64,000 nucleotides of DNA, taken from Phallus indusiatus. Taxonomy: Eukaryota; Basidiomycota; Agaricomycetes; Phallales; Phallaceae. A model generated the notes under the pieces. The model was not told the origin of the DNA and searched no databases. It worked only from the letters and a program-made list of their open reading frames with translations. Shown in pieces: positions 36,396 through 46,823 of this stretch (positions within the stretch are counted from its first letter, which is position 1; every line of letters begins with the position of its first letter). The DNA lies in assembly GCA_027605045.1 (NCBI GenBank), contig JAQFWX010000011.1:930001-994000 (forward strand), given 5' to 3'. Made by a program: the position numbers and the translations under genes.

Positions 36396-39300
36396 ATGGC
36401 CACGGCGCGGCGGACACCTTCAACTACTTCGCTATCGAAATTTGTCCGGGACGGTCCTCCTGAAGCTGATGAAGAAGAAATAGACAATCGCCCTCTAGAT
36501 TTTTGCAATTCATTTTGGGGAATTGCGTATGGTGGGTATGAGGTCCTCCTCACCCGATTACGTGGGGCGAATCGTAGCACCGAGGAACTAAAAGCATTCT
36601 GGAAAGAAAGGTGAGAATGATCGACTCCGAGAATTTATATATTTCTCGTATTTGATCTCCTTTGGAATAATAATAATGACTTTCATTTTAGAGCTTTAAT
36701 TGAAGAAGATTATGCGAAGAAACTCGGTAAATTGGCTAAGCAGTCTCTTGGACGCGATGAAATTGGGTATGCCTTTCTTTGTATAAAGCTGTTTTTGTTT
36801 CTTATGAGTAATATACAATTACGTGGCAGCGATCTGCGGGTATCCTTAGATATTCTTCGTGGCGAAACCGAGAAGCAAGCCCACGCGCACAACACATTGG
36901 CAATGACAATGCGAAAAGAATTAGAACAACCCATCGCGGAATTTCTAAGCAAGCAAGCTTACTTCAAGAAAAATGTAATGTGTTGGTTTTATACCTATCA
37001 CCCAGCTTTTTTGTACAAACGTGTTCTTTTTTTCTAATCATTAACGCCAGGCACAATCACTCATTGAGAAATCATATCGTGCAATGCAGACCCAGGAATC
37101 ATACGTCAAAAAAGCCAGACAAAAATACGAAGAAGATTGCATCAAAATCAACTCTTTCACTGCTCAAGCGACGCTCGTACAGGGTAAAGAACTGGAAAAG
37201 ATTCAATTAAGGCTAGAGAAGACCAAACAGACTGTGCTAGTCAATGAACGTGATTACGGTCAATACTCCCGCGCTCTTGCCGATACAACTGCTCGCTGGG
37301 AGAAAGAATGGAAAGTGTTTTGTGATGCTGCGCAGGATCTTGAAGAAGAGCGTGTCGAGTTTATAAAGGACAACATCTGGGGATATGCCAACGCTATATC
37401 CACAGTTTGTGTTTCGGACGACGAGGCAAGTACACCATTATGCTTACAGATCACAAACACTATCCGTTCTGACGCATGTCTTTATTATTTTTTTATTATC
37501 GTTAGTCTTGTGAGAAACTTCGAGTAGCGTTGGAGCAAGTTGAAGCCGAGAAGGATGTTGAAAACTTTGTACGCGATTATAGCACAGGCTCCCAAATTCC
37601 CGATCCTCTCGCTTTCGTCGACTTCAATTCACCCAGTGCCCGTCAGCAACAGCAACCTACGTGGCGCATGGCTAACTTTGTTCGGTCTTCAACACGGCCT
37701 GTTTATCCTATTCAAGACTCTGGCGCGGATGATGCTCCATCCTCTCCAGGAAGGGCAGGTATCGGTGCGGTGGAAGGTGGTATTGTTACTGGAGCTGGAG
37801 GAAATAAAGCTGAGCCCACTCCGAGTCGACCTACTTCCGCGGCTGCCGTCCGGTCGCCTCCAGCAGGAGGAACATCTAATAATGGTTTCGTTTTATCCGA
37901 CACGCCTCTCTCTGTTGCGTCTCCTATGTCCAGTTCTTCCAACACAAGGCAGCAAACATCTGGAACACCTGGTACACGACCAGCCAATTCTCCCCATCCC
38001 ATCAATGCATCCACAACTTCACTTACTCCAGCTACTTCTGGCACCGCACCTGCTGGTGCCTTCCGAAACCGAACCAATACTTTAGACACCAATCCGGCTC
38101 CTGCTGGGTTTACCGAAGAGCTCAAGGTTGGCCACAATGTGTACCCCGTTAACCCAAACGATGATCCCCAGCGGAACCGTACACAAGCCAATAACTCGAC
38201 GCTTGTCAGCTCAAACGTTGGCACGCAGGACGATCCTATAGCACAGCAGCTCGATATCCTGCGCAATTCTAATGTGCGCAAAGATATGGCTTCGAGTGTT
38301 ACTGGAAATACCGGCGAAATTAAGTCTCCAATGTCGACGACAAATAAAGCCATGTCTCCACCCATGTCTGGTTTCTCAGCGACTGGGGGCAACGCACCCA
38401 CTGCCGTGATGATGAAACCTCCAACCTCACGCTCGACATCTCCTCTTCCCGTCGAAAGAGTTGTAGATAATTATCCTCCTAGACTACCTGGTGAACGGCG
38501 TTCGCGTGATATTGGTCGTGAAAACAGTCTCAATCCAGGTTCGATGGATGGAGATTGGACATCCCGACGCGAACCTTCGCCTTCGCGCGAAATTCGTCCG
38601 GGAGTTGGTGCATATGGGGGCAGCAGAAGCCCGAGTCCACAGCCGTCCGCTCGTTCACCCCAGCATCAACAACAACCTCCTCCTCAACAACAACAACAAC
38701 CACCTCAACAAGCGCCAATACGAAATCAGACTCCATTGGGGATTGCCATTGATGAGACTGGTCGAGTCGCACAAGATGCGCTTCTTGACCGTATGCGACC
38801 TCCCCAACAGCAACAACAACCACAAAACTATACCCAACCTGGCAACTTCCCACCACCGCAGAATCAGAACTATAATGTGTACGCTCAACAAACACCGTCG
38901 ACTCAATACCCGCAACAGACAAACAGGGGCTATACACAGCCACCATCGAATCGATACGACCCTCGATATGAATATGCTCCATCCAATGCTTATGGCGCAC
39001 CGCCAAATAATGCAGCACCGTATAACGTTCCTCCCCCTCCGCCGCCACCTCCACCTGTAAACGCGCACAATGTTGATCCACGTGTTCAACAGGGTTATTA
39101 CGCAGAGGATTATACTAATCAGCGAGGTTATCCGCAAAGTGGGCGTGGAAGTATGAATGATTATGATCAAGCGGCATACCATAATTATGGGGTTACTGCT
39201 CGTACGCCCTCTCCGCCTGCAGCACCTACCAGTCAATATACCGAAGATGGAAAACCTGTGCTATTTTATGGTACGTTTTTTTTGTGGTTTGTCGTCCTTC

Positions 39301-39510
39301 GAAAATTTTATGGAGTTTTTTCTTCTTCTAGTCAAAGCCTTGTATGATTATCAAGCAACCATAGATGAAGAGTTCGATTTCCAGGCAGGCGACATCATCG
39401 CTGTGACCTCAACACCAGAAGATGGATGGTGGAGTGGTGAACTGTTAGATGAAAATCGGCGGATACCCGGGAAGGCGATATTCCCCAGTAACTTCGTATC
39501 CTTATTCTAA
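36396..39510 (+). CDS. F-BAR and SH3 domain protein of the Cdc15/Imp2/Hof1 group
   Basis: The start at 36396 is followed by a short leader, then the F-BAR domain: FCNSFWGIAYGGYEVLLTRL, RSTEELKAFWKERALIEEDY, AKKLGKLAKQSLG, LRVSLDILRGETEKQAHAHN and, after further introns, SYRAMQTQESYVKKARQKYE through ISTVCVSDDE-SCEKLRVALEQ. Then comes a long disordered linker of about 500 residues, rich in Ser, Pro and Gln, with tracts encoded around 38661-38720 (Pro/Gln), 38806-38825 (Gln) and 39029-39058 (Pro). A final exon carries an SH3 domain: VKALYDYQATIDEEFDFQAG, DIIAVTSTPEDGWWSGEL and IFPSNFVSLF. The layout and length fit Cdc15/Hof1, which scaffold the cytokinetic ring and septum at the plasma membrane. 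The linker is the expected site of phosphoregulation. Confidence 0.92.
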
Positions 39511-39830
39511 ATATCATTTTTTCCCCTGCTGCTGCTGCTTGTCCCCTTTAGTTCTCTCCCACACTTTTATTCTCGCTCCCTTTTTGCCTCTGCATGCGTC
39601 GCAATCCACAATTCTTTCCGGGTAACAGTTCTGTAAATCCAGAGATTTTGTTAACTATGTGTCTTTATCGCGGTTATATCTTGGAAAATAATTTCGATGT
39701 GTTATGAACTTGGTGTAGGAAAGAATTTATTTTATCATCATGTACATATAATTTACGGTTTGAATGGTATAAACCATTGGACGACACTACCCTTCAACAG
39801 TCATATAATGACGACAACTGAATCACCAAT
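39511..39830. other. Convergent 3' region of the F-BAR and coatomer zeta genes
   Basis: About 320 bp between two stop codons facing each other. It begins with a CTGCTGCTGCTG run (39526-39537) and pyrimidine-rich sequence. It holds both 3' UTRs and terminators; nothing else seen. Confidence 0.4.
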
Positions 39831-40569
39831 TCAAAATTGCCCGATCCTTTGCTGAACTCGTTCTTTGACTGTTTGATAGGCATTCATCAATGTTTGTTCG
39901 TTGATAACGATTTCTGTGGTATCGGCTTTTGGTCGACTGACGCGTGAAGCGATGGCAGTTGAATCCGTCTCGAGAATGATTCTAAGGAAACATGATAAGA
40001 ACAAGATAATGAAACGCTAACAGATTGATTCTCTGACCCGTCATCAATTGTTTCGTCTAGACATAACAAAACGAGATCCAGGTTTTCTAGGACCGCTCTT
40101 TTTTCTATCTGATTACGCACTAACAGAGATAATGCATCGAAGAAGGCAGTGAGGGCAGAATGTAACATGAGTTCATTCTCGTTTGTTCCTCCAAGTATAT
40201 AAAATATAACGTCTAGTGAGTGTTTGTATAGCACAAGATGGTTGTCGTAGATAATAATGTCACCTAAAAGTTATTACGACGTCAGTTGCAACACAAATTA
40301 CATCTAGAAGAAATGATATCCACCACCCGGTTTCTTTGTTTTCTCCCATAACCCTTTCTCAAATGCCCGCTGGTCTTTTAATGTCGTTAAGGCTTTGTTT
40401 TCTAGCTGGGGCTGGTATTTTGGCTTGTAATACTTGGCAAGTACCCGATTGCCGTCGGAGTCGAGAATTATGAAACCGGAGACGGAATATAATGTTAAAT
40501 TAGACTTGAAAAAGAACACGATATTAACATGTCGACATCATGTAAATTACAGCAGGATACACGTACCAT
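39831..40569 (-). CDS. RET3: Coatomer (COPI) subunit zeta
   Basis: Exon 1 contributes only the start codon (40567-40569), spliced at ATG/GTACGT. After a 62-nt intron (40566-40505), exon 2 reads SNLTLYSVSGFIILDSDGNR and VLAKYYKPKYQP. There is no alternative in-frame ATG, which supports this start. Later exons give KALTTLKDQRAFEKGLWEKT, DIIIYDNHLVLYKHSLDVIF, YILGGTNENELMLHSALTAF, FDALSLLVRNQIEKRAVLEN and LDLVLLCLDETIDDG. A last part begins IILETDSTAIASRVSRPKAD and ends VKERVQQRIGQF (stop 39831). This is the longin-like fold of coatomer zeta, and the KRAxLENxDxVxLxLDExxDDG block is diagnostic. It acts in the F-subcomplex of COPI on Golgi-to-ER vesicles. It shares a 118-bp divergent promoter with the N-methyltransferase gene. 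Confidence 0.94.
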
Positions 40570-40687
40570 GCTTCCAGTCGTTAAAGTCAACACTGTGTGA
40601 CATGTGACATAGAATGCGTAACAAATATACGTCCCGCCGTCTCGAAGCTCGGAATGAATTCAAGTCGGAAACCGCAAACCATATGTC

Positions 40688-41920
40688 ATGGTTAACCTTC
40701 ACGACATCAATTACGACTCTTTTGTGTACACTTTCCTTTGTTTCCTTCTCCTGTTATGTTTCAAGAAACGAGGCGCGGTTGTAGACACCCTCTGGAACAT
40801 AATCTATCCCCCACAAAGTTTGGACGAGTATCAAAAATACGAACAAGGACTCCGAGCGGCAGCCGCAGGATACGCCCAATATTCTATGTTGGCCAATTAT
40901 GATCTATACCGTATGCGATACAAATACGGTACCATGAGTCGCGTTCACAAAAGCATTGGAGCCACTATAGGTTACCTCAAAAAGTTAGACACACTTGCCG
41001 AAACGATTGAAATTAACGCAAAAGTTACAACTCAAATCGCGGCGATTTTGGGAAAGTTATCTGAGAAATTTGCTCCGACATCCAAACCCCATCCTCAAGC
41101 TCTGGAACGTATTCGAGACGTCTTGAAACAGTTTGTAAGAGAATGGAGCTCTGAAGGAGCGTCGGAACGTCAGCAAACATTTCCGCATATCCTTTCTGTG
41201 TTAAAGGAAGTCCCAGTCGAAACTCGTATCACAACGACGGTCGTGGTCCCAGGTTCCGGACTAGGTCGACTTGCATGGGAGATTGCACAGATGGGTAAGT
41301 AGTTCAACTTGAAACAGAAACAGGTGTTTCTCAACCCTTACCACGTATCCCTCTTTATCCCAGGCTTTCCAACATTATCAAATGAAAACTGTCCCTATAT
41401 GAATCTTGCTTTCCAATTTTTGACATCGAGAACCAAAACGTCCCAAATAAACCAACATGTTGTCCATCCTTTTGCATACTGGTTTTCACACCAGCGGGAA
41501 AACGCTTCTCTCTTCCTTGAAACTAGATTTCCGGATGTCCTGCCTAGTATCGCTCCCTCGTCCCTTCTTCAGCACGCTGAGACAGACTTTTTAAACCTGG
41601 AAGGAGAGCACGATTACGTCATAACCCATTACTTTATTGATACCTCGAGCAATATAATTGCTACAATCCAAAAGATACATTCTCTCCTTAAGCCTGGTGG
41701 AACCTGGATAAATTTGGGCCCGTTGTTGTGGATGTCGGGCGCCCAAGCCACGATGGAGTTGAGTCTTGATGAAATCATCAGACTTAGTGAGATGGTTGGT
41801 TTCACTGTGGACCAGTCCAGTAGACGAACGATCGAATCTGAATATACCCGTAACGAATCAGCTATGGTTCGCTGGATCTATAAAGCAGAATTTTGGATAG
41901 CCACCAAAGGACAAATCTAG
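40688..41920 (+). CDS. Carnosine N-methyltransferase family protein (N2227/CARNMT1)
   Basis: Conserved blocks in order: SLDEYQKYEQGLRAAAAGYA, QYSMLANYDLYRMRYKYGTM, HPQALERIRDVLKQFVREWS, TTVVVPGSGLGRLAWEIAQM (AdoMet-binding glycine loop), then after an intron at about 41295-41364 GFPTLSNENCPYMNLAFQFL, HVVHPFAYWFSHQ, YVITHYFIDTSSNIIATIQK and LLKPGGTWINLGPLLW. This is the N2227 family (human CARNMT1, yeast YNL092W), a class I SAM methyltransferase that methylates the imidazole N of histidine in carnosine or proteins. The start is uncertain: reading from 40688 includes a hydrophobic stretch (VYTFLCFLLLLCF) that also matches a 42-nt GT-AG intron (about 40723-40764) with a pyrimidine-rich tract. 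Removing it keeps frame and deletes the only membrane-like segment, so I favour a soluble protein. Confidence 0.88.
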
Positions 41921-42093
41921 AAATCTTTTGTCGTAAGCTTGTCTTTACCTCCGAAAACGTGCTATGATGTCATCATTGCTGCTCTTCGGTTTTTGTCGAC
42001 ATAACACTTATATTTAAATGACGTTTTTGAATAATAGACAATATATACCTAGTTTCAAAATTTTCCATCTAATCGTTCGTAATACCGTTCGTC

Positions 42094-42951
42094 ATGGCGG
42101 TAGGTTTGAAATTTCCAGTTGCCGTCCTGAAACCCATGCAAAGATGTTTATCTTTCTGTAGTCCGAAATTCGTGACAAAGATGGAGTTCCAATTCATGTA
42201 GGGGACCAGGTCAGAACTAAGACACGACGCGGTCAGGTTTATGCTGTGTTTACCGATAGTGCTTCGACTCCTGTCGAAAAAGCTGATGATTTGGAAATCA
42301 CGGCACCCATCAAGCATACCCCCAAAGTCGTATTGCTAGATAAGGTGAATCTATTCTTGAAAGATATTACTACTTTTGTATTCATGTTGCATAGAATGGA
42401 AGACAAGTCGCACACAATCCGTCTGTTTTGAGGCATACTACAAGCGACAGTGGTGAACGTAGCGAAAAGGCTCAAACATCCGATAATGACTATTTAAATT
42501 CAGCCAAAGAAATGGAGTCCCAAACCCAGTCTATGGTTTGTATCACTGTTTCTTTGGAGTTTATTCTTATAGAACAATTAATGTATAGGGCAATGATGGC
42601 GATCATACCATACAAGGCAAGGACGAGCTCCCCATTCACGTCGGTGAAACGGTTATGACACCTTATCGAGGGGGTAGACACCAAGGAGAAGTACGTGTAA
42701 TCTTGTATGTTACTGTAGACTTGAAAGAATTGATTTAATTGCAAGGTCGAAGCGATTTTTATAGATAGCACTGTATCTCCTGTCGAAGAACAGCCGGATC
42801 ATAGTGTGCATGTTGCCGTGGCGCACCCACCTAAAGTAGTTTTCACAACCGAGGTATGAAACCGACATTGTGGATATGAATACGTCTAACTTTTTTTCCA
42901 GAGAAATAAGCAAGTGGCTCATAATCCGTCAGCCTTGGAGCACGTGGGTTG
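42094..42951 (+). CDS. Tandem HVA1-type TUDOR (DUF2945) domain protein
   Basis: Six exons (42094-42099, 42162-42344, 42395-42535, 42589-42690, 42746-42852, 42903-42951) sum to 588 nt, 195 aa. Each half contains one DUF2945 module: DKDGVPIHVGDQVRTKTRRG, QVYAVFTDSASTPVEKADDL and HTPKVVLLDKNGRQVAHNP in the first; GKDELPIHVGETVMTPYRGG, GEVEAIFIDSTVSPVEEQPD and HPPKVVSQPRNKQVAHNP in the second. The modules are about 70 residues each, joined by a Ser-rich linker. The domain is named from hypervirulence-associated protein HVA1 of Cryptococcus, whose biochemical role is not settled. Here it is an ordinary small fungal protein, probably soluble. Matching intron positions show that the second half arose by exon duplication. 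The last acceptor lies two bases past a competing CAG; only CAGAG (exon from 42903) keeps the frame. Confidence 0.85.
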
Positions 42952-43136
42952 AGTGTTCGTTGTTATTCCAACAATGTTAATATCAATTGAATCGATGGCG
43001 TAAGGCTTTAACCAACAACAATATTGGTATTTGTTGGAGAATCTAGGTGATATTTTCGATGGATAAATAAACGAACTCTGTGCAACAGAAACATTTAAAC
43101 GTTACTTGAAAAATATGTTCCAGACGAAAGTCTTGC

Positions 43137-45776
43137 TTACCTCTTCCCATAAATATACATAGGGATAGTGAGAGAACTACAGATGAGAACGAGACCTCCA
43201 ATTGTTGAAAAGGTAGATAATACGCCCTTCGCATCAATCCAGCTTGGAAAAAATCAGAATGCCAAGCAAACATAACATAATAAACTAGCAGCGTACTCGT
43301 TAACAAAGTTAGTGATAATGGCAGAGAATACATTCTAATAACAGAGAATCAATCAAGCTGACCCTCAGGCTCATATGTTTACCTTTCCAAAAATCAGTGC
43401 ACCAAGGGCGGCATCAGCCGATTGTCGATGACAATCAACCTGAAAAAAGAGAAGAAGTCTTATAGGATTGATAATTGTTCGACATAAATCGGCCACATAC
43501 AACATAACTGATGGCGGCACTACAGCCAATCTAAGTGCAAAGATTGTGGATAATACTAGGTACAGGCAATATTCATACTTACTACAATGCCGAAATTGAG
43601 TATCCCGAAAAATATCACTGGTCCGATCCATAGTTCAGCAAGGTTTGCGCTGATAGCCCAGCCGAAAAACTGCCAATAAAGCCTTTTAGCTTGTGTGCAA
43701 AGGATAAATGTTAATATTACCCCCATTGCACCAAATACTAGAATTAAAGACAAATGTATGCATGGCATTTGTTAAAGCCATAATTCAACTGACTTACCAG
43801 CATAAAATATGACCAAAATGAGTTTGAATTCTTAATAATGATATTTATGTTATGTCAATATTTCCCCCAGATGGCGAAATATTTTTACCAGGTTCAAATA
43901 TTCCTTGGTTGGCTTTAGACATTCTCCTTGTAATATAATTTTCCAAAGGACCGCATAAGACCGCCGCTATACTTGCAAATATAAATGGTGAAAGGTAGGT
44001 CAATCTATTATATATATGCTGATCAGTCAACGTTAGGGCCGTTTGCAAGAAGGATAGCCTACCCAATTTGAGAAGGAGTAAAGGAGTAAGCTTCGGGCTT
44101 CATGAGAAGAAGTAAACCAAACAACTTGATGTGTACATACGAGCTGCAGAGAATAATTGGGAAACCGCAGTGGCAATGAAGACCAACCCTAGATAAGTGG
44201 TAAATAGCAGATCTGTCCTTAAACACGAGATGATATCTCACAAGTGATGGCTGTTCCATAAACCATAATAGCCCACTAGGTGTAAACGATTACTATGAAA
44301 GGTCCTTTTGTTTACGCGAAATTCACATACTAGTACGGTAGGACTAACAAGTAGAGCAAATGGCGTCCAGATGACCCTAAACGCGCTTGCACTGTCCGCA
44401 TAACGACCAGTGTAAATTCTGAGAGATTGGCGATAGCTCATACGGGCTGGGATTATCTTCTCGCCTTCAACATCTTTAGGTCCCTTTTCAATTGAGAGAT
44501 GGTCCTCAAAAACATCTTTCGAACCCTGCTTAGGTAAAGTACTCTGTCGGACGTATACGGTTTCGGGCATTAAAAATAGTTGAAGCAAAACTAATGGGAT
44601 ATTAGGAACAGCTGGGAGCACCCAACCAAGATTAAACATACACAAGACAAATGTGGCCATAGCAAAGATCCTGAAACACCAACGAAAATTCAGATTCTGA
44701 AGAACCTGTCCCGCGATCGGAGCTTCGATGGTAATAAAATTAGAGTGTCAGAAAGAATTTTTAGGTAATTCTGAGCCTACGCGTTATGTTGATGCCATCT
44801 AATAAAGCCAAATTCCACAGTCTATTTATTTCCGGATTGTCAGCTTGCCTTCATGAAAAACAAAGTGTGGATTGTGCGCACGCTACCGGAAGACCCCTTT
44901 CATGCAAGAAGTAGATTTCAGCCAAAGAGCTTCCAACCAGAAACTCCAGTACGGCTTCACCGACACCTTGAAGGATTCGACCACCTATGTCACACAGCTG
45001 TCGATGATTCGCATTGTGGAGTAAAAAAACCGACTTACCCAGAAGTACATTATAAGTCTTTGCTGGGTCAAACGGAGACGCAGGTCTTTCAAACGTTTTG
45101 ATGAAACAGTACTTCGAACTTACCTTCTCCAGAAACAATACTTCCTGTCATCATCATAAGTGTGCTTGCAAGATAGACAGGCCTCTTTCCCCAAGTCACG
45201 CTAATCATACTCCATACCATAGTAGCTATAGCGAGCGTAGTGACAAGAGCAGTACCTAAAGCTCTGGACATTGCTTGGAGAGAGACATCAAACTCTGCTG
45301 CAAGATTGACCATATCCGCAGAAACGCTTGAAATTTTTTTCAATGGCTGGGCGATATAATTCGAAAATATTTTTACTTACAGAGGCCCCAAAGCTCCACA
45401 AAGTACGGTTCCGAATGTCAATACAAAGAAGGTTGAATGCTTTTTCCATTTTGGCCAGTTCAGAGGATCATTCCTTTGTGGCAAAAGAATTGACAGAAAC
45501 GTCGTGATGTTTTTTTTTCGAAGCAAAGAGATAGTCAACTTACGGGTCATCGGAAGGTTGTGGAACCAGTATAATATCGGAATCTTAAGCTCAAGTGAGT
45601 CATCCAGAATATTACTCATAAAGGTAGCTCTGACATTTGCCTGTACCATGCTTGAGCTTGGAGATATCTACACCCTTATACAGCTCCGCAGCCTTTCGAT
45701 TAGGATCATCTGTCAACAGGCATGTTCCAGGAACCTCGGCTTGGTTGTCGTTGTTTTCAAGAATACCCAAAGGCAT
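43137..45776 (-). CDS. Major facilitator superfamily exporter (DHA1-like drug:H+ antiporter)
   Basis: The start at 45776 (MPLGILENNDNQAEVPGTCL) leads to DIILVPQPSDDPNDPLNWPK after splicing, the typical cytosolic preamble of fungal DHA1 exporters. Helices follow: FFVLTFGTVLCGALGPL, a second exon with SRALGTALVTTLAIATMVWS, the loop MISVTWGKRPVYLAST (motif A-like, W-G/D-x-x-GKRP-x-Y), GRILQGVGEAVLEFLVGSSL (motif C region), ATFVLCMFNLGWVLPAVPNI and LLQLFLMPETVYV. A central cytosolic loop and six more helices end in STIGGLVLICSSLTIPMYIY and a stop at 43137. It would export small molecules or take up substrates by proton exchange at the plasma membrane; the substrate is not predictable. The gene is intron-dense, and exon joins between about 44690 and 45100 were only partly checked. 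Confidence 0.82.
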
Positions 45777-46252
45777 ATTGAACAAGTGATTTTGGAATCA
45801 ACTTTTTTGCCTTTGTGGTGAAGAAAGTAATGACTCCCTTGTACTCGTGCTTATATACGGTTCAAAGTCATGGGAGCTTTATTTGCCTTTTTTGACCGAA
45901 GAAGATTCTTCTGAAACTTGTATTGGAAATAAGAAGATTGGTCAAATGAGCATAGTTTTCAAGGTTCAACGCTTGGACTCGCCAGAAAGCATCAACCTTT
46001 TTCCAAGCGCCTTGTCACACTACGGCTCTCCAAAGACAGGCAATGGTTCACAGTTATGGTTTATTATTAACCTGTCAGTCGTTATTTGTATCTCTTCGCT
46101 TGGCATGTTTACCTATATGTAGCTGAGAGCCCAAGAGGGAAGAACGGCGCTGCGACAACAGCAGGACAAACAAATAGGGATATTAACCATGGTTAAAGGC
46201 GAAAGCAATAGATACAAATGACGGAAAGCGAGTGGAGGCGAGCCGGTCGAGG
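45777..46252. other. Upstream region of the MFS gene and 3' flank of HUB1
   Basis: About 475 bp between two minus-strand genes. A 91-codon plus-strand ORF (45847-46122) crosses it but resembles nothing and lacks codon-like composition. Promoter function is inferred from position. Confidence 0.35.
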
Positions 46253-46669
46253 TCAATACATCTCTAAGCTCATGCCATCATGAATCTCATAATCCCCTAG
46301 CGTAATATGATCTTTATAGATCGTGTACCTTCAACAAAAAGAACGAGATGTAGTCAGCGAAACAATACCGTGGTGAATTCTGGATGCAGAGAATAACGAC
46401 GACAATACCATTTCTTCAACTGAATCTTTTTCCAGTCTGTGCCTGTCTGTGCCGCAATAAGCTTCTTTAAATCTCCAACTGTGTCATCAGGACTGCATTT
46501 CACTCTGACTATGTAGTTCCACATAAGCCATCGATCTGAAAAGTGTTGAAAAGCTAAAACGGTGCCACCTTTCCTTCCAAGACGATCATTTGCAATGACC
46601 TTGAGATATGTTGTGAACCGGTGAACTAGTGAAAATGGGCACAAATGGGCACACCTCAATCAATGGCAT
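46253..46669 (-). CDS. HUB1: Ubiquitin-like modifier Hub1/UBL5
   Basis: Four exons splice to 73 aa: MPLIE / [10 protein letters not shown] / [20 protein letters not shown] then [14 protein letters not shown] / [20 protein letters not shown] and LEMY. The sequence [15 protein letters not shown] and the DYEIHDGM tail identify Hub1/UBL5, and the size equals the family's 73 residues. Hub1 binds non-covalently to HIND elements in Snu66/Prp38 and to Prp5. It adjusts spliceosome function, including weak 5' splice-site use, which fits this intron-dense genome. Family members normally end in a YY-x tail; here only one Tyr is encoded before the TGA at 46253. The start at 46669 is the only ATG that gives the conserved IEVIAND strand. 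It is head to head with GEP4 with 154 bp between them. Confidence 0.93.
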
Positions 46670-46823
46670 CACGAAAACAACGTTAATGCTTAGTATCTGA
46701 CAAGACAAATCAGAATTCAGGATCGACCTCCGTCACAGCCAGTCACGCGACGTATTTTACGTCTTGTTACGTCTTGTTCCATCTTAGTTCTAATCTAATC
46801 CTCGTTGGGCTCAGTTTTTAAGT
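46670..46823. promoter_or_regulatory. Short HUB1/GEP4 bidirectional promoter
   Basis: The 154-bp spacer contains ACGCGA at 46745-46750 and a perfect 10-bp tandem repeat ACGTCTTGTT ACGTCTTGTT at 46759-46778. No TATA box is present. Elements are positional inferences. Confidence 0.45.

Noticed and set aside
37712..38401. 229-codon minus-strand open frame inside the F-BAR gene
   Set aside because: It is antisense to the Ser/Pro-rich linker; low-complexity coding sequence often leaves the opposite strand open. The composition is Val/Gly/Leu-rich without any motif.
38655..39236. 193-codon minus-strand ORF rich in Ile, Leu, Arg and Trp
   Set aside because: Antisense shadow of the Gln/Pro/Asn-rich linker of the F-BAR protein; the apparent hydrophobic stretches arise from complementing CAA and CCA repeats.
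42094..42951. Virulence factor role for the HVA1-type TUDOR protein
   Set aside because: The domain name comes from one Cryptococcus study; the family is common in saprotrophic and symbiotic fungi, so no such role is claimed.
43043..43333. 96-codon minus-strand ORF with hydrophobic stretches at the MFS 3' end
   Set aside because: Shifted frame of the last MFS exon; the correct frame ends in IPMYIYGKR with a stop at 43137.
43137..45776. Secondary-metabolite cluster around the MFS exporter
   Set aside because: Neighbours are Hub1 and a TUDOR protein; there is no synthase, P450 or tailoring enzyme nearby.
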